A stretch of DNA of 31,111 nucleotides, taken from positions 1-31,111 of the forward strand of contig NAVB01001239.1 in the NCBI GenBank assembly GCA_002179805.1, written 5' to 3'. Made by a program: the position numbers and the translations under genes. Source of the stretch: Acanthamoeba lenticulata. Taxonomy: Eukaryota; Discosea; Longamoebia; Acanthamoebidae. Numbering within the stretch: the stretch's first letter is position 1; every line of letters starts with the position of its first letter. Under the pieces are notes generated by a model that was given only the letters and a program-made list of their open reading frames with translations, ran no database searches and had not been told where the DNA came from. Below are positions 1 to 9,800 of the stretch, in pieces.

Positions 1-70
1 TCTCCACTCGAGTGACGAGGCGCGAAGATGCGCTGGTGGTTAACCTTCCGGTGGCGGCGGCGGGGAGCAG
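1..70 (+). other. probable intron end upstream of the first visible kinase exon
   Basis: In the kinase frame this stretch has a stop at 41-43 and it ends in GGGGAGCAG, a plausible 3' splice site. I therefore read it as the end of an intron of the kinase gene. A short upstream exon ending near base 33 cannot be excluded, although it would leave an intron of only about 37 nt. Confidence 0.4.
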
Positions 71-1882
71 CTCGTGAAACGACTGGAACGGATTCGTGGG
101 CGGACGGAGGAGCTCTCCGCGGAAACTCTGGCGGGCATCTCCACCGCCATCCAGCTCGCCAAAGGGTACCTGTCCCTGCCCTCTTCTTCTTCCTCTTCTT
201 CCTCTTCTTTGTGCCTCCTACTGCCACTAGGGTGGCATCACATGATGATGATGATGATGGTGGTGCTATGATGCTAAAGCAACAACCAAACCGAACCGAA
301 CCAAAGGGTGATCGCCATCCAACCGGCGGCAGAGAACGCGACACAGGACTGCAGCGCCAAGCTGTCCCAGCTGCGTCCCATCGTGGACAAGCTGGACGCG
401 CCGGCCTCGGCCGCGCTGGCCTTGTCGGCGGGCAACGGCATCGACTTCCTCAACAGCCCACGGGAAATGCCAGGCGCGCCGCCGCCCAGCTGCATCACCT
501 CGCCGCGCTACAACCCCTACATCATCCTCAAGGCCGTCGAGCGCGAGGCACGTGCCCCTTCTCCTTCTCCTCCTCCTCCTCCTGCTCGACAAGAGGACTC
601 ATATGTTGAACAATCTATTTATCCATGGACGGATCAGATGGAGAGCAAGCTGGGGTCCCTCAAAAACATCGACGAGTTGCGCATCGAGTCGCCGCGATCG
701 CTCTTCAACAGCACCAAGTCGGAGCTCCCCAACGTGCAGGACTTCCAGTTCATCAAGCCCATCGCCAAGGGCGGCTACAGGCACGGCTGCACCTCCCCTC
801 CCCCCTCCTTCCAGAATTCTTACCCTTGCTGTTGTTGTTGCTGTTGTTGTTGCTGTGGACAATTGTTGACAAAATTCTCGGGGGGGGGACTCTTGTCTGA
901 CTCGGTCAATCGATGCAATGCAGCCGGGTGTACCTGGCGCGGAAGATCAAGACGGGCGACCTGTTTGCCGTGAAGGTACTCAAGAAGTCGTTCATCGCGG
1001 GCAAGAACGCAGTGCCCCACATCCTCGCCGAGAAGAAGATCCTGGAGGCCAGCGTGTCGTCGCCCTTCATCGTCAAGATGTACTACGCCTTCCAGACCTC
1101 GCGGCACCTGTTCCTCGTGATGGAGTTCCTGCCGGGCGGGGACTGCTACTCGCTCCTCAAGAACGTGTGCCGCTTTGACGAGTCGATGACCCGCATGTAC
1201 ATCGCCGAGACCATCCTCGCCCTCGAGTACCTCCACGACCACGGTGCCCCTTCTCCTCCTCCCAACCCGCCGGATTTATAAATCCATATATTCATTCATT
1301 TCCTTTTGGAAAAAACATACGCGTGGATCGATCGTGCAGGAATCGTGCACCGCGACCTCAAGCCGGACAACATGCTGATCAGCCAGGCGGGACACATCAA
1401 GCTGACGGACTTTGGACTGAGTCGGATCGGTCTCAACCGAAAGGTCAAGGAGAGCTCCTTTACGGCGATGGAGGAGGACTATGCGCAGCAGCTCGACCTG
1501 GCCGGCCAGCACGAGGAGGAGGGCTCCATGCCGGGCACCCCCGACTACCTCGCCCCGGAAATTTTGTTGGGCCTGCCCCATGGTTCGCTCCAGCCCCTCC
1601 CCCCCCAATACTCCCCCCCCCACTACTTTCGATCGCACGCGCGGTGGGTGGGCGGGGGAGGGCCAGCGCTGATGATGTACATGCCACAGGCAAGAGCGTG
1701 GACTGGTGGGCGCTCGGGTGCGTGCTGTACGAGTTCCTCGTGGGCTTCCCGCCCTTCTGCGGCTCCTGCGTGGAGGAGATTTTCCAGCGAATCTTGTCTC
1801 GCGGTACAGCCTCTGAGGCTTCTCTTCTCCCCCCCCCCATTACCTCGTCTCCTTCCTCCCTCCGCCCGCTGCAAGCTTGCAG

Positions 1883-1965
<83 letters not shown>

Positions 1966-3202
1966 CCAAGCTCAGCTTGCAACTTGCTGGGATCCTCACA
2001 TACACACACGCACATACACACACACACGCATATATACACACACGCAGACATTGAGTGGCCGGACGAGTCAGAGATGTCGGCCGAGGCGCGGGACCTGATC
2101 GACAAGCTCCTCCAGATCAAGGCCAGCGAGCGGCTCGGCTATCAAGGCGCCACCGAAGTCAAGGTGCGCGCCCTCCCCTCGAAAGCTCTGAGGAAGGGAA
2201 AAAAAAGACCGCGGGAAGAGTCCCAAATGGGCATACGTATGCGCGACTCGTTAACGGCTGATGCGGCGGTTGGTTTTTTGGGGTGTGGTGGTGGTGGTGG
2301 TGGGGAGCAGGAGCACGCCTTCTTCGCCAACATCGATTGGAACAAGGTGCTCAAGATGAAGCTCAAGGCCGTCTTCCTTCCGCGGACTTCGCACGAGGAG
2401 GACGTCTCTTATTTTGACGCCCGCAACGAAGACTTCCCGCTCGGTGGTACGTCTTGTTTGTCCCGTCTCTCCTGTCTCCGGTCTCCTGTCTGTCTCCTGG
2501 CGGTCCTCTCAGTGAAGAGAGGGGAGGAGGAGGAGGAGGAGGAGCCCAAAAGAGCACCGCAACGCGGTCCGGTTTATTATTACACACACACACACGCTCA
2601 CACACTCCACCAGCAGGAGCAGCCAACGACATGCGGGAGCTCATGGGCCGGTCGTGGGAGGACATTGAAGAGATCCCTGTCGTCGAGGATGCCGACCGCG
2701 AGGAGCGCACGCTGGGTACGCAGGCGGTCACAACACAACAACACAACATAACACACACGTACACACATACGGGCGGGAGGAGGGAGAGGACGAACACGGC
2801 ACTCACGCGCATGGCTGGGGTTTGGGGGGGGGGGAATACGTCTCAGTTCGGAGCCCGTCGCCAGTCGATGTCGACGATGCCTTCGGCGGATTCGATTCGG
2901 TGGTGCTGGGCAATCTCCTCCACAAGAACGAGGTCCGAGCGCGCTCCCCTCCTCCTCCTCCCGTCCTGCCACATGGGCCCGTCCCATGCGATGCTCTCTA
3001 TTTGCTCTCTATTTGGGGCGGAGAAGGAGGGACTCACGCGTGGCCGTGGTCTCGAAATCTGCTTCTCTTTTATTTTTATTCTTTTGTTTAACAGGTGGCG
3101 CTCAAGAAAGTGGCGCGCATGAGCTCGTCAGAACAGCTGAAGCAGGACTTGCTCGACGAGGAGACGGACGACTCCAACTCTTCGGCAGACGAGACGGCTT
3201 AG
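71..3202 (+). CDS. MAST/IREH1/Rim15-type AGC serine/threonine kinase, 5' partial
   Basis: Eleven exons are seen: 71-165, 355-547, 638-780, 924-1243, 1340-1582, 1690-1803, 2048-2163, 2311-2446, 2623-2715, 2847-2932 and 3095-3202, giving 548 residues to a TAG stop. The kinase domain starts near residue 130 ([16 protein letters not shown] glycine loop). It carries the catalytic lysine in [20 protein letters not shown] and [11 protein letters not shown], so it looks active. The AGC C-terminal tail has an FGGF hydrophobic motif at the start of exon 10, resembling the plant IREH1/yeast Rim15/animal MAST group; the exact subgroup is inferred. The roughly 130 residues before the kinase are helical and unrecognised. 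No ATG is in frame upstream: an in-frame stop lies at 41-43 and AG at 69-70 looks like an acceptor, so earlier exons lie outside the window. Introns at 548-637 and 781-923 need GC donors to keep frame. Confidence 0.85.
1883..1967 (+). repeat. (CCTG)n tetranucleotide microsatellite, about 21 units, in a kinase intron
   Basis: An uninterrupted CTGC/CCTG tract of 85 bases lies inside the 1804-2047 intron of the AGC kinase gene, in the sense orientation. A CA-rich tract follows at about 2000-2043, just before the CAG acceptor. The tract is 21 units long with no interruption visible. Confidence 0.95.
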
Positions 3203-4027
3203 GCTCAGGCCTTACGGCGCAGCAACAACAGAGCAACAGACGATGCCTCCACGAGAGCCGTTCATTATATTTTTTTTTAATTACTACGAGGCCCGTCACC
3301 ACCGCCATCACCGACTACATCTCGAGATCACAGCTGCTCGCCGGCACCACACACCAGCCACTGCACTTTTTTATCATTATTACTTGCTTATTTATTTATT
3401 CGATGCATTCCGGGGACCGGGACGTCTCCTTCGCCCTTAAGGCTTCTTGCTCTTTGTTCCTCTCTGCCCCTTCCCCTCTTCCTCCTCCTCCTCCTCCTGC
3501 TTCTCATCACCAACTACTTTCGGCGCTGCGCTGACACACGACCATCGCCCATCGCGGCACGACTGCGCCGACATCGCAAGCGGACAACAACACTTCTTCT
3601 TCCTCCTTCTCCTCCTCCTCCGATTATCTATACGTGTCCGTCCTCCCTCCACTCTCTTCCTTCCTTCCTTCCTTTCGCATTCTCGCTTCCCCACATCATA
3701 GCGCCTCGCCTTCTCTTCTCGCTACATTCTTCTCCGAATGGCCATTTGTATCATCAACCCCAACACTCGAGTGGACAGCACCGTGCGGTGCTGGAGAGGA
3801 CGATGTAAATACTTACAGCCGGGCTAGATTCATTATTATATTTATTGCCTTTCCTGTATTAACACGAGTGCGAGGAGCATCAAGCCTCCCCTCCCCTCTT
3901 CTCTTCTCTTCCACCTCGCGTGCGGCCACGGCCAAAGAGCTGTCATGGACGGCAAGCCGCAGGTGCTGCCTGTTACGCCACCTCTGACGAAGCGCCCTGC
4001 CCCAAGGGAATCTGGAATGCAGCTCTA
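3203..4027. other. convergent intergenic spacer, pyrimidine-rich
   Basis: This stretch separates the stop of the AGC kinase (+) from the stop of peptidyl-tRNA hydrolase (-). It should therefore hold both 3' UTRs. The plus strand has TTCC and CCT/CTT tracts at about 3478-3500, 3595-3620 and 3655-3676. Open frames across it are low-complexity and show no protein-family signal. A 28-codon plus-strand reading frame at 3945-4031 is the only one with gene-like composition; I do not call it a gene. Confidence 0.7.
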
Positions 4028-4770
4028 CTAGTAGAGCTTGAGGTGGCCCGTGACTTCATCGAGCTTGCTCTTGGTGCCTGGGTGTAGGTGGGCTGTCAGC
4101 CTCCTTCCTTGACCAAGACGAAATGAAGACAAATAAATAGCAATATAATATAATATAATATAAAATAAAATAAAATAAAACAAATACCAGGCCCGATGGC
4201 AAGGACGGTGAGACTGCCCGCGGCAACTTGAGTGCGGCCAGCGTCGGCCACAGTGTATGTGGGCAGGTTGCGTGCCCGGGCCTTGCCCTCAAGATCAAGC
4301 ATTGCAGCTTCGTCAGGAATGGCGAGGGCGATCTTGGCCTGGCCTTGCTGGCTCCAGCGACGCAGCGCCTCCTTACACGTCTCATCCTTTCTCCCACGCC
4401 GCCGTGCTTCTCCATACGCTCCGAGCACAGCGTGCCCGCACTGGGCAGCGACCTTGCCACGTTGCATTTTGAGGTCAGTCCGCACACACATCACCATCTT
4501 GTATTCTTCCCCATCTTCGTCGCTTTCGTCGGTATACTCGTCGTCGTCATCTTCGTCATCGTCCTCATCATCTTCCTCTTCGTCACTTTCATCTTCTGTT
4601 GATGATTTTCCATTTGCTGGTGGCTGTGGAGGGGAGGTGCGACGGCTGAAAAGGCGGACGAGCAGGGCTCCCGTGACGAATGCCACTACAAGAAGCGCCA
4701 CAAGCACCTCTGGGGTCAGGCCCCAGGCATCTGCAGCAGGAACAACCGCCACAGCAGCCTTGTCCACCAT
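4028..4770 (-). CDS. PTH2: peptidyl-tRNA hydrolase 2, N-terminally membrane-anchored
   Basis: Exons 4188-4770 and 4028-4077 encode 210 residues. Family knowledge: PTH2 enzymes cleave peptidyl-tRNA released by stalled ribosomes; animal PTRH2 is anchored to the mitochondrial outer membrane. Seen here: a hydrophobic segment at about residues 19-37, an acidic D/E-rich linker at about 55-85, then the PTH2 domain with KMVMCVRTDLKMQRGKVAAQ, the following CGHA, and DAGRTQVAAGSLTVLAIGPG. The second exon supplies the expected EVTGHLKLY ending. I chose the ATG at 4770 because the codon five positions upstream is TTG, not ATG, and AACATGG is a good context. The intron (4078-4187) contains short AT-rich direct repeats. 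Targeting is inferred from the membrane segment. Confidence 0.93.
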
Positions 4771-4870
4771 GTTCGTAATCAGCAAAAGCGGGCCAAAGCA
4801 ATATGATTTTATTTTTATTCATGATTTTATCTTTATTCATAAGTATTATTTATCTTGTATTCAATAAGTA

Positions 4871-4943
4871 GGGGGCGTAGCTCAACTGGTAGAGCGTCTG
4901 ACTCCAGATCAGAAGGCTGCGTGTTCAAGTCACGTCGTCCTCA
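4871..4943 (+). tRNA. tRNA-Trp (anticodon CCA), copy 1
   Basis: A 73-nt cloverleaf: acceptor GGGGGCG pairs with CGTCCTC plus discriminator A (two G-T pairs). The D arm contains GCTC...GAGC. The anticodon stem TCTGA/TCAGA encloses loop CTCCAGA, so the anticodon is CCA, reading UGG. The T arm has TTCAAGT. There is no intron and no encoded CCA. A TTTTT run follows at 4950-4954, as expected of a Pol III terminator. Identical in sequence to the copy at 6682-6754. Confidence 0.96.
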
Positions 4944-4967
4944 TAAGTCTTTTTGCCGATAATTTCG
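4871..4967 (+). repeat. left arm of a 97-bp perfect inverted repeat (tRNA-Trp plus terminator)
   Basis: Bases 4871-4967 are the exact reverse complement of 6658-6754. Identity covers the whole tRNA-Trp gene and 24 bases past it (through AATTTCG). It stops abruptly at the mature 5' end of the tRNA, where the flanks differ. The spacer of about 1.69 kb contains the histidine-phosphatase gene. Confidence 0.95.
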
Positions 4968-5053
4968 TTTTATTTTTTGATGCCTTGAAGGCCTCTTTTT
5001 CCGCTTTTCTATGCTTTATCCACGTGCTGTTGCAGCCAGCGCGACACGCCGTT

Positions 5054-6627
5054 ATGGTTGAGGTGGAGACTTCCGCCTTGGTGGCTTGTTTTGCCAGTGG
5101 GGCGCTGATCGCCCTTGTGCTGGGGCTGTGTGTGGTGGTTTTGCTTTATCACCGCTTGCATGACCAGGTACGCCCAACACGCCCTGGGGAGACCACCAGC
5201 GGCAGAGTGATGCAAAGAAGGGTGGGTGCAGATATGGTGCATTTTGTGGAAGAAGGCGGGGAGGGAGCTTGAGCGCTACAACAAAGGCCGCCGCCCCCGC
5301 CGACTCATCCTTATACGGCATGGGGAGTCCCTGGTAGGTCCATTCTGCGGTGCCTCAGCACGAGCTGTGGCTTCTGGCGCTCTCACACAATTGTGTTCTT
5401 GCGGCAGGCCAACGTGGACGACACAGTCTACGCACGAATAGCTGGTGCACACAACTGACCTCTCAGCACAGCTCTCACCACTCGGCCCCGGCGCTAACCT
5501 GTGGTCTGCTGTTCCTGACAGACAACCGCATCCCGCTGACGGAGAAAGGCAAGCAGCAAGCCCGGGAGGCTGGACGCAAGCTAGCACAGTTGGTGGGCGA
5601 TGAGACCGTCACTTTTTTCGTGTCTCCGTTCCGTCGCACTCGCCAGGTACGCCCTTGGACAAGCACCGCTCTTCCTTCCGGAGGAGAAAAAGCCCCCAGC
5701 CAACACACGCAAACAGACATTTAGGGAGCTCGCAACACACCTCCAGCCGGGCAAATGGAAAGCTGTCGAAGAGCCCCGCATTCGTGAACAAGGTGTGCAC
5801 CCCCCCCCAATGCTACAGCTCAAGAGCGGTTGCTGCTGCCGTGGATTCATAGAGTCTGAGTTTGCTAAGTTCTAATCCGATGATGCGGCCTTTGGGCGCA
5901 GAGTGGGGCAATTTCCAGGACCCGACCCACATGCCCACGGCCTTCCACGAGCGGAACCTGGTGGGGCGCTTCTTCTACCGCTTCCCATCTGGCGAGTCCG
6001 GGGCTGACGTCTACGATCGGGTGGCGCCATTTTCCTCACGCGTTGCGCGCGGCGATGGCGGTGGGGTGCTTCAATTCTCATCCCTTTTTGTAACACGGGC
6101 ACACGTAGGCGTCACTCTTTTTGGAGACGCTGTTCCGCAACTTTGAGCACCAGGACGTCAACCAGAACTTTGTCATCGTCACACATGGTACTGATTCCCT
6201 TGAATTGAATCGCTTTCGTTCTGCCCCTGAATGGTTTCCTGACCAAGGGGGGACCGTGCTTGCTTGCTTGCTTGCTTTTACGGGTGCTTTGCTTTTGCGG
6301 GTGGCCATGTTAATCTAGGGCTGTTCATTCGCTTGTTCTTGATGCGGTACTATAAATACTCGGTGAACAAATTTGAACGCATCAGCAACTTCAAGAACTG
6401 CGAGATGGTGATCATGGAGATGAAGGGCTCATCCTACTGCCTTACCACTCCTTTGACCTTTGATGTACGTTCATGGTTTTCTGCACTCGATCACAGTTTT
6501 CTGGGTTCGATGATGCACTGAGGTTGCTGGAGTGCAGGACGGTACCGAAGAAGACATGGATGATCTCATGGAATTGGTCAACCAGCCAGAGGAACAAGAC
6601 GACCTCCTTGTTGGCCTCGCCAGCTAG
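5054..6627 (+). CDS. histidine phosphatase superfamily protein (phosphoglycerate-mutase-like, AT74-like), membrane-anchored
   Basis: Nine exons: 5054-5167, 5232-5333, 5408-5444, 5522-5646, 5717-5792, 5902-6020, 6109-6187, 6319-6464 and 6538-6627, giving 295 residues. The first exon is a signal-anchor-like hydrophobic helix (residues about 8-31, LIALVLGLCVVVLLY). The RHGES signature with the nucleophilic histidine follows at about residues 65-69. NVDDTVYARI, DNRIPLTEKGKQQA, SPFRRTRQ, RIREQEWGNFQ and a second histidine in FVIVTHG complete the phosphatase fold. This resembles plant AT74-type proteins more than glycolytic mutase; the substrate cannot be read from sequence. The C-terminal exon is acidic and probably unstructured. 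An AATAAA follows the stop at about 6629. The gene is bracketed by two inverted tRNA-Trp genes. Confidence 0.88.
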
Positions 6628-6657
6628 CAATAAAATGTTTTCTGTCTTATTTGTATG

Positions 6658-6754
6658 CGAAATTATCGGCAAAAAGACTTATGAGGACGACGTGACTTGA
6701 ACACGCAGCCTTCTGATCTGGAGTCAGACGCTCTACCAGTTGAGCTACGCCCCC
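6658..6754 (-). repeat. right arm of a 97-bp perfect inverted repeat (tRNA-Trp plus terminator)
   Basis: Exact reverse complement of 4871-4967, holding the second tRNA-Trp gene and its T-run. The arm begins 30 bases after the stop codon of the histidine-phosphatase gene, so that gene's 3' UTR must run into or end before the antisense tRNA. Confidence 0.95.
6682..6754 (-). tRNA. tRNA-Trp (anticodon CCA), copy 2
   Basis: Identical over all 73 nt to the plus-strand tRNA-Trp at 4871-4943: same acceptor pairing, anticodon loop CTCCAGA and T loop. A TTTTT run lies downstream on the minus strand at about 6671-6675. The two copies point toward each other across the histidine-phosphatase gene. Confidence 0.96.
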
Positions 6755-6880
6755 TGCTTGCTTGAGATTTAAGCACGGTATATTAGATGGAGCTGATTGT
6801 CCTTAGTTTTCCCATCGGCCGAAGAGAAGGTTGAAGAGGAGGCATGGCCACATGTTGTTTAAAGGCTTTCAAGGTTTCAG

Positions 6881-9800
6881 TTACAGAGGAAGGGCAGATG
6901 CAGGCTTCTCCTCCTCTTCTAGCACGAGAGGGTCTTCCTTCTCCTTGACAAGCCGCACAATGTTCCGCGAGTAGAACAGTGTGTTGACGTTCTCCATCTG
7001 GAAGCCGAGCTGTTTGAAGGACATGCCGTAGAGGGCGAGAGAGACGTTTTCCGTGCGGTAGCCCCACTCCTTGAAGGATTGCCCATACAGGGCCAACGCA
7101 TTGTCGGTCTGGCGCCACGAAGTCGTCGCAACAGTCAGACGCACAACTTTGCTTTGAGAATTGGGGGGGGAGGGGAAGCAAAACGAAAGACGAGAAGGAA
7201 AGCGGAGGAGACCCGATGGAAGAGGACGCCGTTGAGGTTGGTCGTGCGGGAGAAGGGATTCGTGTGTGACGAGAAGATGCTGTGAATGAATCGCACGTTC
7301 TTCAGGTTGGCAGCGTGGAACTGCGCCTTGTTCAAGATCGCATTCGAGAAGTTGGCCCCCTGCAACGATTTGTTTATGCAACGTCAAACAACATGTAGAC
7401 TGATCAGTCAACGACGCTGCCTTCCCCCCCCCCATCCTCCCCAACGCGCGATGGATCTGCACGCTGCGGGTGGACGCAATACCTCCAAGTCGCACATGGA
7501 GAAGTGCACATTGAGGAGCTGCATGTGCGAGAAGTCCATCCCACGCATCTTCATGCCCGACATCGACAACATGAACCCTGCACGACCGCGGCTCACGTGA
7601 GTTTCACCCACCATCGTGATTGAACCAACAAATAACATTTGGAGAATGCTCTCAAAAGAAGAAGAAGAATAATAATAAAAACGCACCCTTGATGCGAGCC
7701 ATGGTGAGGCAGTGAAAGAACTCGGCCTTGGTCATGTCCGTGCGGCTGAGGCGCAGATCCTCCTGCTTTCGTCGAAGCTCGTCCACCAAGGGCTGGATGC
7801 AATAGAACTCGGCCTCGCGGATCACCGCGTCGATCGACGTGCCCTGCGGCACGCTGCACACGCCTGATGTCCATCGCGCGCACACGCGAATGTCGTGAGC
7901 ACACGCTGTTCGCGTTGATGCTTCCCTCGCGAGCATGAAAATTGTGTGAAACATTTCATGAAAATGAAAAAAGAAAATGAAACAGAAAGAAGAACGTGTA
8001 CCCGTCCGCAGGAAAGTGAGGATCGGCGCAAAGTACTGGCCGTCGCGGTCGATGAAGTAGGCCCCCGAGTCGTCCTTGACGGTGGTGAACTTGCCGGACA
8101 GGATGGACGTGAAGTAGTTGTCCACCGCCGCGCGGTGTCGCGGGAGGTTGAGGCCCATCAGCGTCCCCCTGCGCCACCCAACCGGATGTTCACTCAAAAA
8201 GAACGAAAGCGAAGACCGAAAGAGATTTGGGGGGGGGGCAAGGCGGCCTACGTGGTGGTGGTATAGCGGTAGCCGCCGACGTTGATCCGCACGATCTCCT
8301 CCTTGACGTGGGAGGGGATCGTGTAGAGCTCGATCTGATCGCTCTCCTCGTCACTGTCGTCGGACACTGCCGTTGTCTCTGAGTCAGACGTTGCCTCGCC
8401 GCTCGAGGTCGGGCTTTCGCTCGACGAGCCGCGCCGCGACCCCGCGGCCGACGACGACGCCGAAGAGGACGATGCACCGCTCGAGGACGAGGATCGCGAC
8501 GACCGCGACGACCGCCGGCGCAGCTTGCCGTCCGTCCGCGCGTCTCGAGTGGTCGCCACCAGCTTGCCACCACCTGCGCCGCCGGCCGCACCGCGCCGTT
8601 TGGATCGCCGCGAGCCGTCACTAGCGACGCCGCTCTCGACACCGCTGGCGTCGCCCGCGTACTCGGGGCGGGTCGTGCTGCCGCTGCGGCTTCGGCCGCT
8701 GTCCTCGGTCGTGCTCGTGGTGGTGGTCGTGCCCTCGCTGCCCGACAGGTCCGTGCTGGTGTCGTCCGAGTCGGATGCCGAGTCTATGGACGACGTCGAG
8801 TCAAAGCTGGGCACGTCACCTTCGCCCTCGCCATTGCCCTTGGCGTGGCGCCCGGCGCCGAGCTCGTCGAGGCTGCTGTGGTCCTCGTCGGTCTCGCCGG
8901 GCAGGCGCACGCGCCGGCGGCGGCGATCGGTCCTATCGTCGGTCTTGGCGTGCGCCGAGCGGCCACTCCGCTCGGACTTGGACGAGGCCGACTTGTGCTT
9001 GGAGGGGGTCGATGAAGCAGAGGAAGCGGACAAGGACGACGACGAGGACGAGGAGCCCGCCTTCCCGCGTCGGGCCTTCTCGCCCCGAGGGCTCCGGCGG
9101 GAGTGAGTCTCCTTGCGGCGTCCGAGCTTCTGCTCGAGCTTCTTGATCATCCGCTTGTTCTCCCGCCGCAGCTGCCTCTCCCGGTGCGACTCAGCATGCT
9201 GCTGCTGCTGCTGCTGATGGTGGTGGTGGTGATGAGGATTGTGGTGGTGGTTGTGGTCGGTCATCAGCACCGACGACATGAGCGGCGAGGCGGGCGCCGG
9301 GCCGTGGTGGTGATGATCCTCGGCGCGCTGCCGCGGACCACCGGCTGCCAGCAAATCGCGCACGTGGAAAGCTGGGATGCCGTCGTCGACGCCGCCGCCG
9401 AGAGGACTCACGGCGACAACGGTGGGCGTGGGCAAGAGCTCGGCCGAGCCGGAGCCCTCGAGCGCGTTGCTCTTCTCCTGCTGTTGCCGCACCAGCAGCC
9501 GCTCCGAGGGCGTGTGGCTCAGCAGCGTCGAATCGGCGCTCCGGAACGCGTCCGGTTGGAGACTCTTGTCCGTGGTCACGGCCGGAGCCAGCGTCGCCTG
9601 CCCGTCCTTGGGCGGTTCCTTCTGGTCCTTGTCCTTGTCTTTGTCCCTCTTGCCGTGTTTGCTGCTGGAGTCGGCCGCATCTCGGCAGAGGACCTCGCGC
9701 GAGTCGGCCCGACGGCGACCGCGAGGCGAGGGCAGGAACGGGATCTTGCGCGGAGAGGGCGGCGTGCGCACCGTGAACGTCGACAGCAGCGACGAAGAGG

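Noticed and set aside
1883..1967. Regular repeats that might suggest a CRISPR-like array
   Set aside because: Units are 4 bp with no spacers; it is a microsatellite in a eukaryotic intron.
3634..3987. A 117-codon plus-strand frame in the convergent spacer
   Set aside because: Composition follows the CT-rich tract, with no domain and no good splice or start context.
7213..7495. Reading straight through 7109-7212 in the BTB gene
   Set aside because: The frame joining the two conserved parts is broken and the segment has a polypurine/C-tract unlike pentapeptide repeats, so an intron fits better; this junction is still the least certain in that gene.
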